The translations under genes and the position numbers were made by a program. A DNA stretch of 44,120 nt from JBCCEJ01 sp039030335 (GTDB taxonomy: Bacteria > Pseudomonadota > Gammaproteobacteria > HK1), in the NCBI GenBank assembly GCA_039030335.1, contig JBCCEJ010000051.1, positions 1-44,120 of the forward strand. The letters are read 5' to 3'. The notes beneath the pieces are model-generated. The model saw only the letters and a program-made list of their open reading frames with translations, was not told the origin of the DNA and searched no databases. This document shows positions 31,832-42,500 of the stretch, one piece after another; the first letter of the stretch is position 1, and every line of letters starts with the position of its first letter.

Positions 31832-32809
31832 ATGACGGAAGACTCGCGCCCACGTATGGGCGAGCTGTTCGGTGGCGACTCGAGCGGTGGCTTTCTGGGT
31901 CTGGAGATCGTGAGTCCGGCGGATATCGGGAGCGCGCGGGCCGATATCGTGATCTGTGGCGTGCCGTGTGCAACACCGTACGTGAGCGTCGGATCGTACT
32001 GTGCGGATGCGCCATCCGCCGTCCGCGCGGCGTTCGGGTGGCCGGGTGTGCTCGACCATCATGATTTCGACGCCGACAGCACGCCGGTCACCGGGGGAGT
32101 GCGTGCCGTCGACGTCGGCGATTTGCCGTATGACGAACGCGACTTCAAAGCGAACCGCGCCGCGATAAGTGCGTTCGTGAATCAAGTTGCCAGCGTGGGC
32201 GGTGTGCCGCTCGTCATCGGGGGCGACGATTCTGTGCCGATCCCCGTGCTAGATGGGCTCGCGGGTCACGAGACCTTCAGCATCGTGCAGATCGATGCAC
32301 ACATCGACTGGCGCGACGAAGTGGCCGGCGAGCGGTTTGGCCTTTCCAGTAACATGCGCCGCGCGAGCGAGATGCCGTGGGTGACGAATATTGTGCAGAT
32401 CGGTGCGCGCGGGCTTGGCAGCGCGCGCCCGTCAGACTACGCCGATGCCTGCGCCTACGGCGTGCAGTTCTTGCCAATGCGTGCCATTGCAGCCGACGGT
32501 ATGGCACACGTCATCGACGCGCTGCCATCTGGAGGCAAGGTCTTCGTTGCACTAGACGTCGATGCGCTCGATCCGTCCATCGTACCTGCCGTGATCGGCC
32601 CGGCGCCGGGCGGCCTCACGTATTGGCAAACCGTGCAGATCCTGGAGGCTGTTGCGGCCCGGAGTGAAATAGTGGGCTTCGATCTCGTAGAACTGATGCC
32701 GGCTAACGATGTTGGAGGGCGAGGCGCGCTGGTCGCCAATCGTCTGTTGGCGCGCATGTTGTCGCTCGTCTCGCAACAGCGGGCCGGGCGAATTGGAGAC
32801 ACCCCATGA
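31832..32809 (+). CDS. Arginase/agmatinase-family ureohydrolase with altered metal motif
   Basis: Family enzymes hydrolyse guanidino or amidino groups with two Mn ions. The 325-aa protein has IDAHIDW (metal ligands Asp155, His157, Asp159) and LDVDALDPS (Asp242, Asp244) and the C-terminal Glu in LVELMPAND. The first ligand motif, usually GGDHS, is GGDDS (residues 130-134), so the first metal-binding His is Asp133. ATG 31832 follows GGGGAG and gives a normal N-terminus. It overlaps the MmgE/PrpD gene by 4 bases (ATGA). Substrate is unknown; agmatine, guanidinobutyrate and formimidoyl compounds are all conceivable. Confidence 0.88.
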   Translation: MTEDSRPRMGELFGGDSSGGFLGLEIVSPADIGSARADIVICGVPCATPYVSVGSYCADAPSAVRAAFGWPGVLDHHDFDADSTPVTGGVRAVDVGDLPYDERDFKANRAAISAFVNQVASVGGVPLVIGGDDSVPIPVLDGLAGHETFSIVQIDAHIDWRDEVAGERFGLSSNMRRASEMPWVTNIVQIGARGLGSARPSDYADACAYGVQFLPMRAIAADGMAHVIDALPSGGKVFVALDVDALDPSIVPAVIGPAPGGLTYWQTVQILEAVAARSEIVGFDLVELMPANDVGGRGALVANRLLARMLSLVSQQRAGRIGDTP

Positions 32810-34182
32810 CGACCGAATACGGCGCCGCGCCCCTCAATCTGAATCTGACCACGGCGCTTGCGGAATTCCTGGCCAGAGTCGAATTCGACAGTCTGCCGGA
32901 AGACGTGCGCCACGAAGGCCGGCGCGGAGTGCTCGACTGGCTTGGCTGCGCGATCGCGGGGTCTACCCATCCGACCATCACCAGGTTGTTGAACGTGCTG
33001 ACGGCGTTAAACGGCGCGCCGACGGCAACCGTCATCGGCGATGGGCGTCGTCTCGGGTTGCTCGAAGCCCCGATCGCAAACGGGCAGATGGGGCACGTGC
33101 TCGACTATGACGATACCCACATGGACGGCGTCATCCTGCACGCCAGTTCGCCCGTACTCGCTGCGTTGCTGGCTCTCGCGGAGACACGCAGGGTATCGGG
33201 CGCCGCCTTTCTGAGAGCTTACGCAATCGGTTTTGAAGTGGGCGTGCGCGCGGGTCAGAGTGCGCCGCGTCATCACGAAGGCGGCTGGCACCTCACCGGC
33301 ACGTTGGGCACGCTCGCGGCCGCTTCCGCGTGTGGTTCGCTGCTCGGTCTCGACGCGCGCCAACTGGTGCACACGATGGGTATTGCGGGCACGCAGGCTG
33401 CTGGCATGCAGCAAAATCGCGGCACCATGTGCAAATCGTTCCACGCCGGCAAGGCCGCCTCAAACGGTGTGCTCTCTGCGCTGCTCGCGGCCGAGGGCTT
33501 CGACAGCTCCGATGAAATCCTCGAAGGTAAGCGCGGTTTCAGCCGGATTTACAGTGTTGAACAGGATGTAGACCGGCTGCTCGACGGGCTTGGCGAACGC
33601 TGGCTCATCACGACTAACGGCTATAAACCCTACGCCTGTGGCGTTGTTCAACATGCGCTCATCGACGCGATGATTCTGGCTGCCGAGCAGTGTCAAGACG
33701 CGTTGCCGTCGGTTGAACGCGTGGTCGCACGAGTGAACCCGCGCGTCGTCCGAATTACCGGAGTCGAAGATCCGCAAACCGGACTCAAGTCGAAATTCAG
33801 CCTGAAACACTCGGCCGCCGTGGCGTTTCTCGACGGTAATGCCGGGATCCCGCAGTACAGCGATGCGCGCGCAACGGCTGACGACGTCGTCGAACTGCGT
33901 AGCCGCATCGAAGTGGTGGCCGAACCGGAGTTCGGACCCAACGAAGCGGCGGTTGATGTTTGGCTGACTGGCGGTCAGCACATCAGCGCGCGCATTCCGC
34001 ACGCGAGCGGCACGGCCGAGAATCCGCTTTCCGATGCGGCCATAGAGCGGAAGTTTCTGTCGAACGCAGTGCCGGTGCTGGGAGATGAGCGTGCGCGTGC
34101 GGTCATCGCCGAAGTGGCAGCGCTCGACCGGGCAGATGACGTCAGTCAGTTGATGCGGCTACTCGCCTTAGCTGGGACGTAG
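32806..34182 (+). CDS. MmgE/PrpD family protein
   Basis: The 458-aa protein belongs to the MmgE/PrpD family, which includes 2-methylcitrate dehydratase and relatives acting on itaconate-like acids. Seen are LDWLGCAIAGSTHP near residue 44, ANGQMGHVLDYDDTHMDG (the conserved active-site region with Asp and His), GTLGTLAAASACGSLLGLD and CKSFHAGKAASNGVLSALLA. It is translationally coupled to the ureohydrolase. The methylcitrate genes prpB and prpC are not here, so a propionate role is not supported. Together with EthD and the ureohydrolase it may form an uncharacterised catabolic unit. Confidence 0.9.
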   Translation: MTTEYGAAPLNLNLTTALAEFLARVEFDSLPEDVRHEGRRGVLDWLGCAIAGSTHPTITRLLNVLTALNGAPTATVIGDGRRLGLLEAPIANGQMGHVLDYDDTHMDGVILHASSPVLAALLALAETRRVSGAAFLRAYAIGFEVGVRAGQSAPRHHEGGWHLTGTLGTLAAASACGSLLGLDARQLVHTMGIAGTQAAGMQQNRGTMCKSFHAGKAASNGVLSALLAAEGFDSSDEILEGKRGFSRIYSVEQDVDRLLDGLGERWLITTNGYKPYACGVVQHALIDAMILAAEQCQDALPSVERVVARVNPRVVRITGVEDPQTGLKSKFSLKHSAAVAFLDGNAGIPQYSDARATADDVVELRSRIEVVAEPEFGPNEAAVDVWLTGGQHISARIPHASGTAENPLSDAAIERKFLSNAVPVLGDERARAVIAEVAALDRADDVSQLMRLLALAGT

Positions 34183-34424
34183 CTGCATCTCTTTATGTAC
34201 TCAAAGGCGGGAGGCCTTGCCCGATGACGGTCTCCGGGTCCGGTGGACTTGGTCATCTGCTCGATGGCGCACAGCTTCGCAAGATGTTGATGCGGGTTTG
34301 GAGTTGTCGAGTGTTCCACCGAGATCAGCGGGCTCGGGGGTACCAGAAGACCGAGCACGAATCTGACGCCGGGGCATGTCCGGAGCTGCGCAACAACTCT
34401 GGCGAGCAGCGGCGTTTGCCGTCT
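34183..34424. other. Intergenic region PrpD-hydrolase
   Basis: Between two convergent genes I see no coding frame. A weak 6-bp stem, GCTCGG (34332-34337) with CCGAGC (34351-34356) and a 13-base loop, is the only structure noted. Confidence 0.4.
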
Positions 34425-35189
34425 CTACAGATGCTTTGCCAGGAATGACTTCGTCACTGAGGTTGCCGTGCTGGCATGCGGTTCTTCCAGCCAGAATACA
34501 TGCTTCCCTCCATCCAGCACTACGAACTGGAATCCGGCGCGGTCTGTCATCCGTTTCGCATATTGAATGCAAACATCTGCAGATATCACGGCGTCCGCGG
34601 TACCTTGAATCACCAGTGCAGGAATTTGAGGCGGCTGCGACCGGGACGGGCAATGCGGTGCGAATGCAATCGAGGCCTTGAACGCACCGCCAGGGAAATC
34701 TGCATCTGTCGCCAACTCCAGTGCGGACAGGCCCCCTCGGGAGAATCCCCACAGGCCAATTCGGGCGCTATCGATATCTGACGACTCAATTAAAGTTGCG
34801 GCGATGAAGCGCGCGTACTCAGACACATCGCGATAGCTATACTGGAATAAGCGCTCGCCGTGTTCGTCTCGACCTGTAGTCACTGCAACCACGAGAGATG
34901 CATATCCCCAGCTTGAGAACTTCCGCGCCCACCTCCCATTGCAGTACGGCGTCACGAGCCCGCCATCTCCGGGCAGCATGATCACGAGGGGGAAAGGGCC
35001 GTCTCCTCCAGGCTTGGTCAGAATTCCATCGACAGCGACTTTCTTTCCGCGAGCCGACTGACCTTCGTAGGTCAGAACTCTTCCCTCTCCATTCGCTACC
35101 ATCGAACACTTCTGAATATCAGCGGCGCGAACCGGCGATACTGCGAAGCAGACCGCGGCCAGTACGGCGTGCAGCTTGACCCCACGCAT
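34425..35189 (-). CDS. Secreted dienelactone-hydrolase-like alpha/beta hydrolase
   Basis: The 254-aa protein starts with a signal peptide (RGVKLHAVLAAVCFAVSPVRA, cleavage near residue 22) and should be periplasmic or secreted. The alpha/beta-hydrolase triad is visible: nucleophile Ser150 in GLWGFSRGGLSALE, Asp199 in VIQGTADAVI and His230 in DGGKHVF. LPGDGG (residues 72-77) is the oxyanion region. ATG 35189 is chosen because it places the signal peptide at the N-terminus; the frame runs 95 codons further upstream without family likeness. The substrate may be an ester or lactone. Confidence 0.85.
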   Translation of the reverse strand: MRGVKLHAVLAAVCFAVSPVRAADIQKCSMVANGEGRVLTYEGQSARGKKVAVDGILTKPGGDGPFPLVIMLPGDGGLVTPYCNGRWARKFSSWGYASLVVAVTTGRDEHGERLFQYSYRDVSEYARFIAATLIESSDIDSARIGLWGFSRGGLSALELATDADFPGGAFKASIAFAPHCPSRSQPPQIPALVIQGTADAVISADVCIQYAKRMTDRAGFQFVVLDGGKHVFWLEEPHASTATSVTKSFLAKHL

Positions 35190-35621
35190 AGCGTGAACTC
35201 CCTGGCGTGCAACAGCCACGGAGTATGCCGAGGCTCTCGGTCTAACACCATGAAGAGCGGCCGTTCGCCATGCGCGGATGACGGACGCTAACGAGCCCTG
35301 CCGATACTTTTTCTCCGGGCCCTTCGGGTAGGGAACGCGTCGATAGTCGGCGGGCTTCTCCGGGACCCTCAGTACATCATCCGTCCGGGAGCGTCCGTGG
35401 CTCGCCCAGCGAACGGCAGGACTTCGCCAGACTCCCTGTTGCTCGCTCAACGGTCTTACCGCTACCGACGTCACAGCAATACAACTTTAGCGAGCCGGGT
35501 TGCGCGCGGGTGGACAACGCTTGCACTTGAGATGCAGACTCGTGGAGATTGTGGCGAACGCACATTCGTACTGAACCAGTTTGGTGCGCGCGCACTGGAA
35601 TGCTGGGCCAGGACCTGCCAG
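35190..35621. other. Intergenic region before small unknown protein
   Basis: About 430 bases between divergent genes. Open frames on both strands continue through it as extensions of the flanking genes but have no family likeness and no ribosome-binding sites that I trust. I see no RNA gene, repeat or clear promoter. Confidence 0.4.
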
Positions 35622-36074
35622 ATGCCCGTGAGATCCGTCATCGTTCCGATGTGGCGCTTCGTGCTTAGCGAGGGGCTCGATATTCTGACTAACGCCGAGA
35701 TGCTGGAGCACCAGAAGACGCTCCTCGCGTGTCCACGCTTCGATACCGCGTTCAATCGGCTCTACAACGTGTCCACTCTGAGCGATTTCCAAGTTAGTCC
35801 GTCCCAGATGCGCGCTATGCCCTATCCGTACGCTGCCGGTGCTATCCGTGCAATCGTTGCCGAGAACGACATGATCTACGGCATGGCGCGGATGTATCAG
35901 ATGCTGCGCGACGAGGAGCATCAGGGTGCGTTGCACGTCTGCCGCCGGCTCGAGGAAGCTCTGGAGTGGATTGGTCTGCCCCGCCGCGACTACGACTGGG
36001 TATCCAGTAAGCTCAGCGACGTAGAAGCAGGGGAACTCCTCGTGGTCGAAGGCCGGCCTCCGGGGGGGCCGTAG
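35622..36074 (+). CDS. Conserved hypothetical protein (STAS/SEC14-like small protein)
   Basis: From ATG 35622 the product is 150 aa. The pattern LSEGLDILTNAEMLEHQKTLLACPRFD, then FDTAFNRLYNVSTLSDFQVS and the later MIYGMARMYQMLRDEE, resembles a widespread family of about 140-aa proteins, related in fold to STAS-like domains, of unknown function. The frame extends 75 codons upstream, but that part looks unlike protein. No signal peptide or membrane helix is present. Neighbouring genes offer no clear context. It lies upstream of a 0.5-kb gap before the FAD monooxygenase. Confidence 0.6.
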   Translation: MPVRSVIVPMWRFVLSEGLDILTNAEMLEHQKTLLACPRFDTAFNRLYNVSTLSDFQVSPSQMRAMPYPYAAGAIRAIVAENDMIYGMARMYQMLRDEEHQGALHVCRRLEEALEWIGLPRRDYDWVSSKLSDVEAGELLVVEGRPPGGP

Positions 36075-36576
36075 CGAGTCGGGCGAACCGCTTTGCGCTG
36101 GAACGCCAGGAAAGGATAACGGGGGCACTGATTTTCTATTAGTGTACCGATGCACACACACTGGCAAACAGGAACATGTGGGTGTGTTTCACCAAGCCGG
36201 CGAAAGAGGTTCCGGGTTCCCTCCATTGCAATACATTCGATCTCCCGTGACGTCATGCGGAAAAGAAACTTACCCACTCCGCTCGAGCAAGGTGAACACC
36301 TACGGAGCTACAAGTGGTGGGGGTATGCAAACAGCTTCCCAAGATCATTGCGTACCTTGGGTCCCGGGCGACTGCCATCGATGACACGAAGCTACCAGGT
36401 CCGGCAGAGCACCGGCCTTGCGCTCAATTGAGATGACCGCGCTATCGCCGGCTGCGCTCGGATGGGCATGCCGCTGATGGAGGTTACTGCTCGCAAACAT
36501 GAGTTGGTTGTCCGGCACACTAATGCCGGCGATGGCATGCAGCCTGCTCATTGCAACTCCTGAGGGTGCGAAAGCA
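36075..36576. other. Gap before FAD monooxygenase, with a small dyad
   Basis: About 500 bases hold no convincing gene. One dyad, CCGGCA (36512-36517) and TGCCGG (36524-36529) around CACTAA, lies 48 bases before the monooxygenase ATG and might be an operator. Several short frames have no family likeness. Confidence 0.35.
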
Positions 36577-38223
36577 ATGACAGCAATCGAAGCTGATGCC
36601 CAGGTGCTCATCGTTGGGGGCGGGCCAGTCGGACTGACTCTGGCTTTGGACCTCGCCTGGCGCGGCGTGGACGTGATTGTTGTCGAGCGGCGAGCTGAAG
36701 CGGAACCGCCACTACCAAAGTGCAATCACGTGTCGGCACGGTCGATGGAGGTATTTCGCCGCCTCGGCGTCGCGACCAAGCTCAGGAACGCGGGCTTACC
36801 GACGGACTATCCCAACGATGTCTCTTATCGCACGTCATTCACAGGGGCCGAACTTACCCGGATACCCATACCTTGCCGTAGGGACCGCTTCACGTCGAAG
36901 AACGGGCCGGATACGAACTGGCCTACGCCAGAGCCACCGCACCGGATCAATCAGATCTACCTGGAGCCGATTCTCTTCGCCTGTGCAGCCGAGCACCCGA
37001 AAATCCGGATCTTGAACGGCACGAGTGTCGAAACATACACCCAGGCGGATGATGGCGTTCGAGACGTTGCCCATGCGCTCGATACCAACGAAGTGGCGAA
37101 CATAAGCTGTCAATACCTGGTTGGATGCGATGGCGGTGGGTCGACGATCAGAAAGGCGATCGGTGCGAAGTTTGAGGGCGACTCGGTTATACAAAGAGTA
37201 CAGTCGACTTATATCCGAGCACCGGAATTGATCGCCCGACAACAGGAGCAGCCGGCGTGGGCGACATTTTCACTGAACCCGCGCCGATCGGGAAACGTCT
37301 ACGCGATCGACGGCGTGGAAAGATGGGTAGTCCACAACTACCTGCGAGATACCGAGGTGGACTTTGACTCTGTTGATCGCGACTGGGCGATTCGACAGAT
37401 TCTGGGCGTGGGCGCTGACTTCGAGTATGAAATCCTGCAGCCGATGGATTGGTATGGTCGTCGACTGATCGCAAACAAGTTTCGTGATCGTCGGGTCTTC
37501 ATCTGTGGAGACGCGGCGCACATCTGGGTTCCGTATGCCGGCTACGGGATGAACGCCGGCATTGCGGACGCCATGAATCTGTCATGGATACTCGCCGCCC
37601 GCCTGAATGAGTGGGGCGCAGCAAGTATTCTCGACGGCTATGAGCGCGAACGGCATCCCATTACCCAACAGGTGTCGCATTTTGTGATGGACCATGCGCA
37701 TGCCATGGCTGGTCAGCGCGGGTCGGTTCCGGAAAATCTCGAAAGTGACGATGCTGACGGCGTAGCCGCCAGAAGTGCACTAGGGCAACGAGCGTATGAA
37801 CTGAACGTGCAGCAGTATTGCTGCGCGGGGCTGAACTTTGGGTACTTCTACGATGACTCTCCGCTGATCTGGTACGACCAGGAGTGCGCGCCCGGGTATT
37901 CGATGTCTGAGTTCACATCGTCCACGGTACCCGGCTGCCGAACACCACACTTCTGGTTGCCCGATGGGAGCAGTGTGTACGAGAGAATGGGGCCGGAGTT
38001 CACGCTGCTGAAGTTGCGGCCAGACGTCGACGTCAGCGGATTGCTACAGGCGGCGTCGGAACGACGCGTGCCGCTAGAGGTCCTTGATGTTGCGCCGGAG
38101 ATTGCCGGGCCGCCGTACACCACTGGGTTGGTGCTGTCGCGGCCCGACCAACATATCGCCTGGCGCGGACATGAGGCGCCGACCGACCCGGCGGCGCTAA
38201 TCGATCGCGTGCGAGGCGCGTGA
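36577..38223 (+). CDS. FAD-dependent aromatic hydroxylase-type monooxygenase
   Basis: Members of the PheA/TfdB/MhpA group hydroxylate aromatic rings with NAD(P)H and FAD. The 548-aa protein has the FAD-binding motif VLIVGGGPVGLTLALDLA at the N-terminus, the middle motif LVGCDGGGSTIRKAIG, and VFICGDAAHIWVPYAGYGMN followed by GIADAMNLSW. In the last motif YAGYGMN replaces the usual GGxGMN. A C-terminal thioredoxin-like region (about 470-548, ending LVLSRPDQHIAWRG) is typical. ATG 36577 follows a GAGGG stretch and precedes the FAD motif correctly. An upstream in-frame ATG at 36499 is less likely. Substrate unknown. Confidence 0.92.
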   Translation: MTAIEADAQVLIVGGGPVGLTLALDLAWRGVDVIVVERRAEAEPPLPKCNHVSARSMEVFRRLGVATKLRNAGLPTDYPNDVSYRTSFTGAELTRIPIPCRRDRFTSKNGPDTNWPTPEPPHRINQIYLEPILFACAAEHPKIRILNGTSVETYTQADDGVRDVAHALDTNEVANISCQYLVGCDGGGSTIRKAIGAKFEGDSVIQRVQSTYIRAPELIARQQEQPAWATFSLNPRRSGNVYAIDGVERWVVHNYLRDTEVDFDSVDRDWAIRQILGVGADFEYEILQPMDWYGRRLIANKFRDRRVFICGDAAHIWVPYAGYGMNAGIADAMNLSWILAARLNEWGAASILDGYERERHPITQQVSHFVMDHAHAMAGQRGSVPENLESDDADGVAARSALGQRAYELNVQQYCCAGLNFGYFYDDSPLIWYDQECAPGYSMSEFTSSTVPGCRTPHFWLPDGSSVYERMGPEFTLLKLRPDVDVSGLLQAASERRVPLEVLDVAPEIAGPPYTTGLVLSRPDQHIAWRGHEAPTDPAALIDRVRGA

Positions 38224-38269
38224 TCGCGCCGTCAGTCTGTCCGGCCACTTTCGCGCCGGCGTCTTGATC

Positions 38270-39004
38270 TTACGCGCGTCGGTACTTCAATACGCTCAGC
38301 AGACCCAGCATCAGGATACCGAATGTTCCTGGGGCCGGAACCGGAGTCGCCAGCGTCACCGTCAGCAGTGGGCGAGCACTTTGCGTCGCGCTGTTGTCGC
38401 TGTGGAAGACCCACCCGTCGGTGCCGGAGTTGAAGATGATCAACCCGAAATTATCGGTCCCGTCACTCCAGGCTTGCACCAGCGAAGTGATGTCGAATTC
38501 CACGTTCGTAATCGACCCGGGTACGGTCGAATCGACCACGGTGGCATCGAAATCCGTTCCGGCCAGCGGCTCCGTGTCACCACGCGAATTCGTGCCGCTG
38601 AAAAACAGATCGTTGACGACGCTGCTTTCATCCCAGTTCCGAAGAACCCGGTGTGCGCTCTGGGTGCCCTGGGACGTGTTGACGTTCTGCGTCACCCGAA
38701 GCGTTGCCGACTGGATGGTCGAACCGAGCTGAATCTGGCCTGCCGCGGCACCGAATATGTCGAAGAAGCCGATCATCGAATACTGCGTCGGCAAAGTTCC
38801 ACTGACTTCGGTGTCGGTGGTCAGATTAGCGTTGTTGCCGCGGAAACTTGATCCTGCGGCGCCGCGATTGTCGAAGTTGCTGGCGTCAGTTTCAGAGAAG
38901 GCACCTCCGTCACCCTCCTGGAAGGTGAGTACGGTGGCCTGTACGCCGAAGCTCGCACCGCCGAGCAGTAGGACGGACAGCATGACGAGGCGGAGTGCTC
39001 GCAT
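38270..39004 (-). CDS. PEP-CTERM-type secreted protein with DNRLRE-like domain
   Basis: The 244-aa protein has a signal peptide (RLVMLSVLLLGGASFGVQA) and a DNRLRE-like beta domain (LTFQEGDGG..., IQSATLRVTQNVNT, VEFDITSLVQAWSDGTDNFGLII). Its C-terminal sorting tail is VPAPGTFGILMLGLLS followed by the basic LKYRRA. This is the tripartite PEP-CTERM signal with PAPG in place of PEP. Such proteins are processed by exosortase and linked to exopolysaccharide in other bacteria; no exosortase gene is visible here. An AT-rich patch at 39126-39166 upstream may hold its promoter. Confidence 0.85.
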   Translation of the reverse strand: MRALRLVMLSVLLLGGASFGVQATVLTFQEGDGGAFSETDASNFDNRGAAGSSFRGNNANLTTDTEVSGTLPTQYSMIGFFDIFGAAAGQIQLGSTIQSATLRVTQNVNTSQGTQSAHRVLRNWDESSVVNDLFFSGTNSRGDTEPLAGTDFDATVVDSTVPGSITNVEFDITSLVQAWSDGTDNFGLIIFNSGTDGWVFHSDNSATQSARPLLTVTLATPVPAPGTFGILMLGLLSVLKYRRA

Positions 39005-39549
39005 TGGGGTATTCCCTCGGGTCTGGTGCCGGCCGCGTTGCCTGGTCCGTGGCGCAAATCAGCGCGGGCAGTATCAGTGTTGGCCTTCTTCCGTTGCCTC
39101 ACGCGAGCATGCAAGTTCCAAGCCATTCGAAACAAAATCAATAAAAACAATAAGTTGATGGTTTAATCGCAGGCCGACAAGGGTGCGATTGTAAGAATTT
39201 CCGACAGATTGGCCAGGCGTGAGCGCTGCCCTCAAGCGGCACGCAGACGGGTGTAGGCACGTTCGCGGTCGATATTTCCTCGCCAAACGAAGGTACCGAA
39301 GCGTTAGCCGGTGCGCCGTTTTCGTAAGCGCCGCACCACCGTGGCGTATGCAGCGCTAACGGCGGGCCTGTTAACGAGCTTGAAGTGGTCTTCTACGCCC
39401 AGCACGCCGACACGCATCGCGGCGCGCGGCGCCAGCGCCCACTATCGCAACATCATTACGAGGTCACCGTTCGTTCCTTTGTTGGTGCGCATGGTTTTCA
39501 TCGGTCGCCGGTCATGCCACAGCGCGTTGCGCAGGGGTGGGCCTTCGCC
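39005..39549. other. Intergenic region with AT-rich patch
   Basis: About 545 bases between the PEP-CTERM gene and the end of the cyclase gene, both on the minus strand. The AT-rich stretch 39126-39166 stands out in a GC-rich setting and is the likely promoter zone of the PEP-CTERM gene. The rest shows no supported gene. Confidence 0.4.
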
Positions 39550-42500
39550 TCACGTCGACTCACGCAGGGCCGCTTCCAAAGCCCGATTGAAGTATGTGAG
39601 TCCAAGCGCCTCACCCTCGGCTATCAGCGCGGCGATGTGGGCAGCGCTGCCCGGCTGCCGTTGATCTTTGCCCAGTGTCGCCAGGGCTTCACCGCGGTCG
39701 GCTATGTAATCCGCCGGCCGCAGCGGCTCGAGTTCGCAAAACGCCCGCAGAGCGCCGACGTGGTGCAAGACCGTGTTCCATTCGCCGTGGGCGAGGCCGG
39801 CGTCTATCGCATCGCGCCGAAAGTCCACGTGACAATGCGCCGTATCGCCATCGGTGAGCTGCGCTTCGCCCTCCGAAAGGGCGGTATGCAGCTCTCCCGA
39901 ATCATGTGCAGCCATGGCGAGAGCGCCGAAGGACAGGCCCCCGACGATAGCTGCGCCGAGAAACCGTGCAACCTCCACACACTCGAGCGCGAGTTCCCGT
40001 CCTTGCGCCCGTCTGCCCAAAAGGCTCAATGTCCGCGACTCGGCGCTCAAGCTGAAGATCCGCCAGAGCTTTGATCCGGCCACCTCAGCCGCACCAACGC
40101 CGCGCCTGGCGAATTCTAGTGACCTGGCCAGCTCGTCCCTGTGTGCGAACGTCCACGCGGCCCCCGCGCACAAGATGGATTCTGCGCGCGGCAAATTTGC
40201 GCTGCGAGCCCGGTCGACGTACTCGACTACGTAGGATGTATCGGCGGTACCGAAGAGGTGCCGCTGTGTCGCCTCGAAGCAGGTTGCGTTGTCCACGGAG
40301 ACGATGTTGAGCGCATGCTGCTCTGCGAGTGACGCGCATTGCTGCTGGTAGTTACAGGCGGATTGAACACGCTTACTCGCGTACGCCCAATCCCCCAAGC
40401 TGCTGAGCGCGCGTGCTTCGAACTCGGCGCTGCCGGCTTCACGGGCCGCTACCAGCGCGGCGCTCTCATGTTCGTAGGTCTCGTCCACACGGCCGAGTAC
40501 GAAACAGGCGACCCCTCGCAGGTAATGGACCTTAGCGCGCTCGAGTGCAGTACCGCTGTCGCGCAACGCCGCGTGATGCGCATCCAGGGTGCTGAGCACG
40601 TCGTCGGGCTGACCCAGACTTCGATAGCTAAACGCGAGGCTGACGGCACACGCCAGGGTAAAGGATCGGTCACCTTCGGGCTCGAGCATCGCCAGGTTCT
40701 GCAACGCGTTGCGATAGTGCTCCACGGCCTCCAAGTGCGCTGATCGGTTGGCGGCCAAGCCTCCTGCCTCGGCCCAATGCTGCGCGGCGATCGACCACTC
40801 CTTCGCATTCGTGTAGTGAAAGGCGATGAGTTCGGGACTCGCGCTGCCGTCCAGGTTCCGCGCGAGTCTCCCATGAAGCTCGCGGCGCCTCTCGCGTAAC
40901 AGGCTTTCGTATGCGGCGTCGCGCACCAGCGCGTGCTTGAACTCGAACAGGTTTCCATCCTGACTCCTGCGGCGATGCACCAGACCAGCGTCACACAGTG
41001 CCTCCAGACCTGTAGTAACCACGTCTTGGGGAAGTTGCGAAAGTGCAGCCAATGCACCGGACCGAAAGTCGCGCCCGATGATCGATGCGATCTGCGCCAG
41101 TTCCTTGGTCGAACCCAGTCGATCGAGCCGAGCCATCAAGGAATCCTGCAACGATGCGGGTATCCCGACTTCTTCGGTACTCTCCAGCAGCGTCTTGGTG
41201 AGTTCCTCGACATAGAGCGGAACGCCGTCGGTCCGTTCTAAGACGTGTTGGGACAACTCGCTGGCGAGCCCTTGCCCCTCGATGATGCTCTGCACCAGCG
41301 CCATCGTGTCCGTCCGGCTCAGGTGCGAGATCGAGTGCTGGGTCACGTGTGGATAGTCCGTCCAGGGGCATCGATACTCCGGCCGCGCGGTCAACAACAC
41401 CAAGATGGGATCTTCTGCGATCTCGTCGATGATCTGCCCCAGTACTTCGCTCGTCGTCGGGTCAACCCAATGCAAGTCCTCTATGATGAGGACAGTCGGT
41501 CCTTTCGCGGCCGTCGCCTTCAGCATGTTGACCTGCAGTTGTTGCGTACGGCGCCTTACCTCATCAGGTGGCAAATCCAGTTCGCCAGCCGCCTCGAGAG
41601 TGGCGACGCCGGCCAGCCTGGCCAACAGCAGCACGGCCTCGCGGCTCCAGATTCCCAACCCTTCGAGCAAGTGCTCCAAGCGGTCGAACTCATCGAGATT
41701 GTCGTACTGGTTGCGCTGCATCAGACGATGCAGATGATCCCAGAAAGGGTAGTTGGCTGTCGCGACATGGTAGGGCGAGCAATACCACGTGTACTGAGGG
41801 GCCCGGGGCGCGATCGCATTTCGAAAAGCCCGCAACAGGCGAGACTTGCCCACTCCGGCTTCACCACTCAATACCACGGCCTGACCTTGGCCGCTGGCTG
41901 CGGTCCTCCACGCGCGATCGAGTAGTGCGAGTTCGACGTCGCGTCCGACCAGCGGGTACGCGTCACGTCGGGTTTCGTCGACCTCAGACACCGATCTTAC
42001 CCGCACCGCGACGTACGGCACGACCGGGTCCGCGAGTCCCTTCAGGGAGACCGGCTCCAGGGCACGTGTCTCGATGCGCTCGCCCAAAAGCGCATTGGTG
42101 GACTCGGCGATACAGACGCTGTTGGGCGCTGCTGCGGCTTGGAGACGCGCGGCCAAGTTTGGTGTGTCGCCGAGCACGGCGGCCTCTTCGCTCGCGCCCT
42201 CTCCGATGATATCGCCCACTACGACCTGCCCGGTGGCGACACCCACTCGTACTTCCAGCGTGCCGGCCGAATCGATGCTCGAAACCGCCGCCACCATGCC
42301 CAGGCCAGCGCGCACGGCGAGTTCCGGGTCGTTTTCGCTCGCCGCCGGGTAACCGAAGTAGGCCAGCACGCCATCTCCCATGTAGCGCGCAATGAAGCCG
42401 TGATTACCGACTATCTCGCTCGTGACCGCTGACTGAAACTGCGATAGCAGTCCTCGATAGTCCTCTGGATCCATCGACTGAGACAGGGCTGTCGATCCGA

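Noticed and set aside
35397..35621. 75-codon N-terminal extension of the small unknown protein
   Set aside because: No domain likeness, and related proteins start near ATG 35622.
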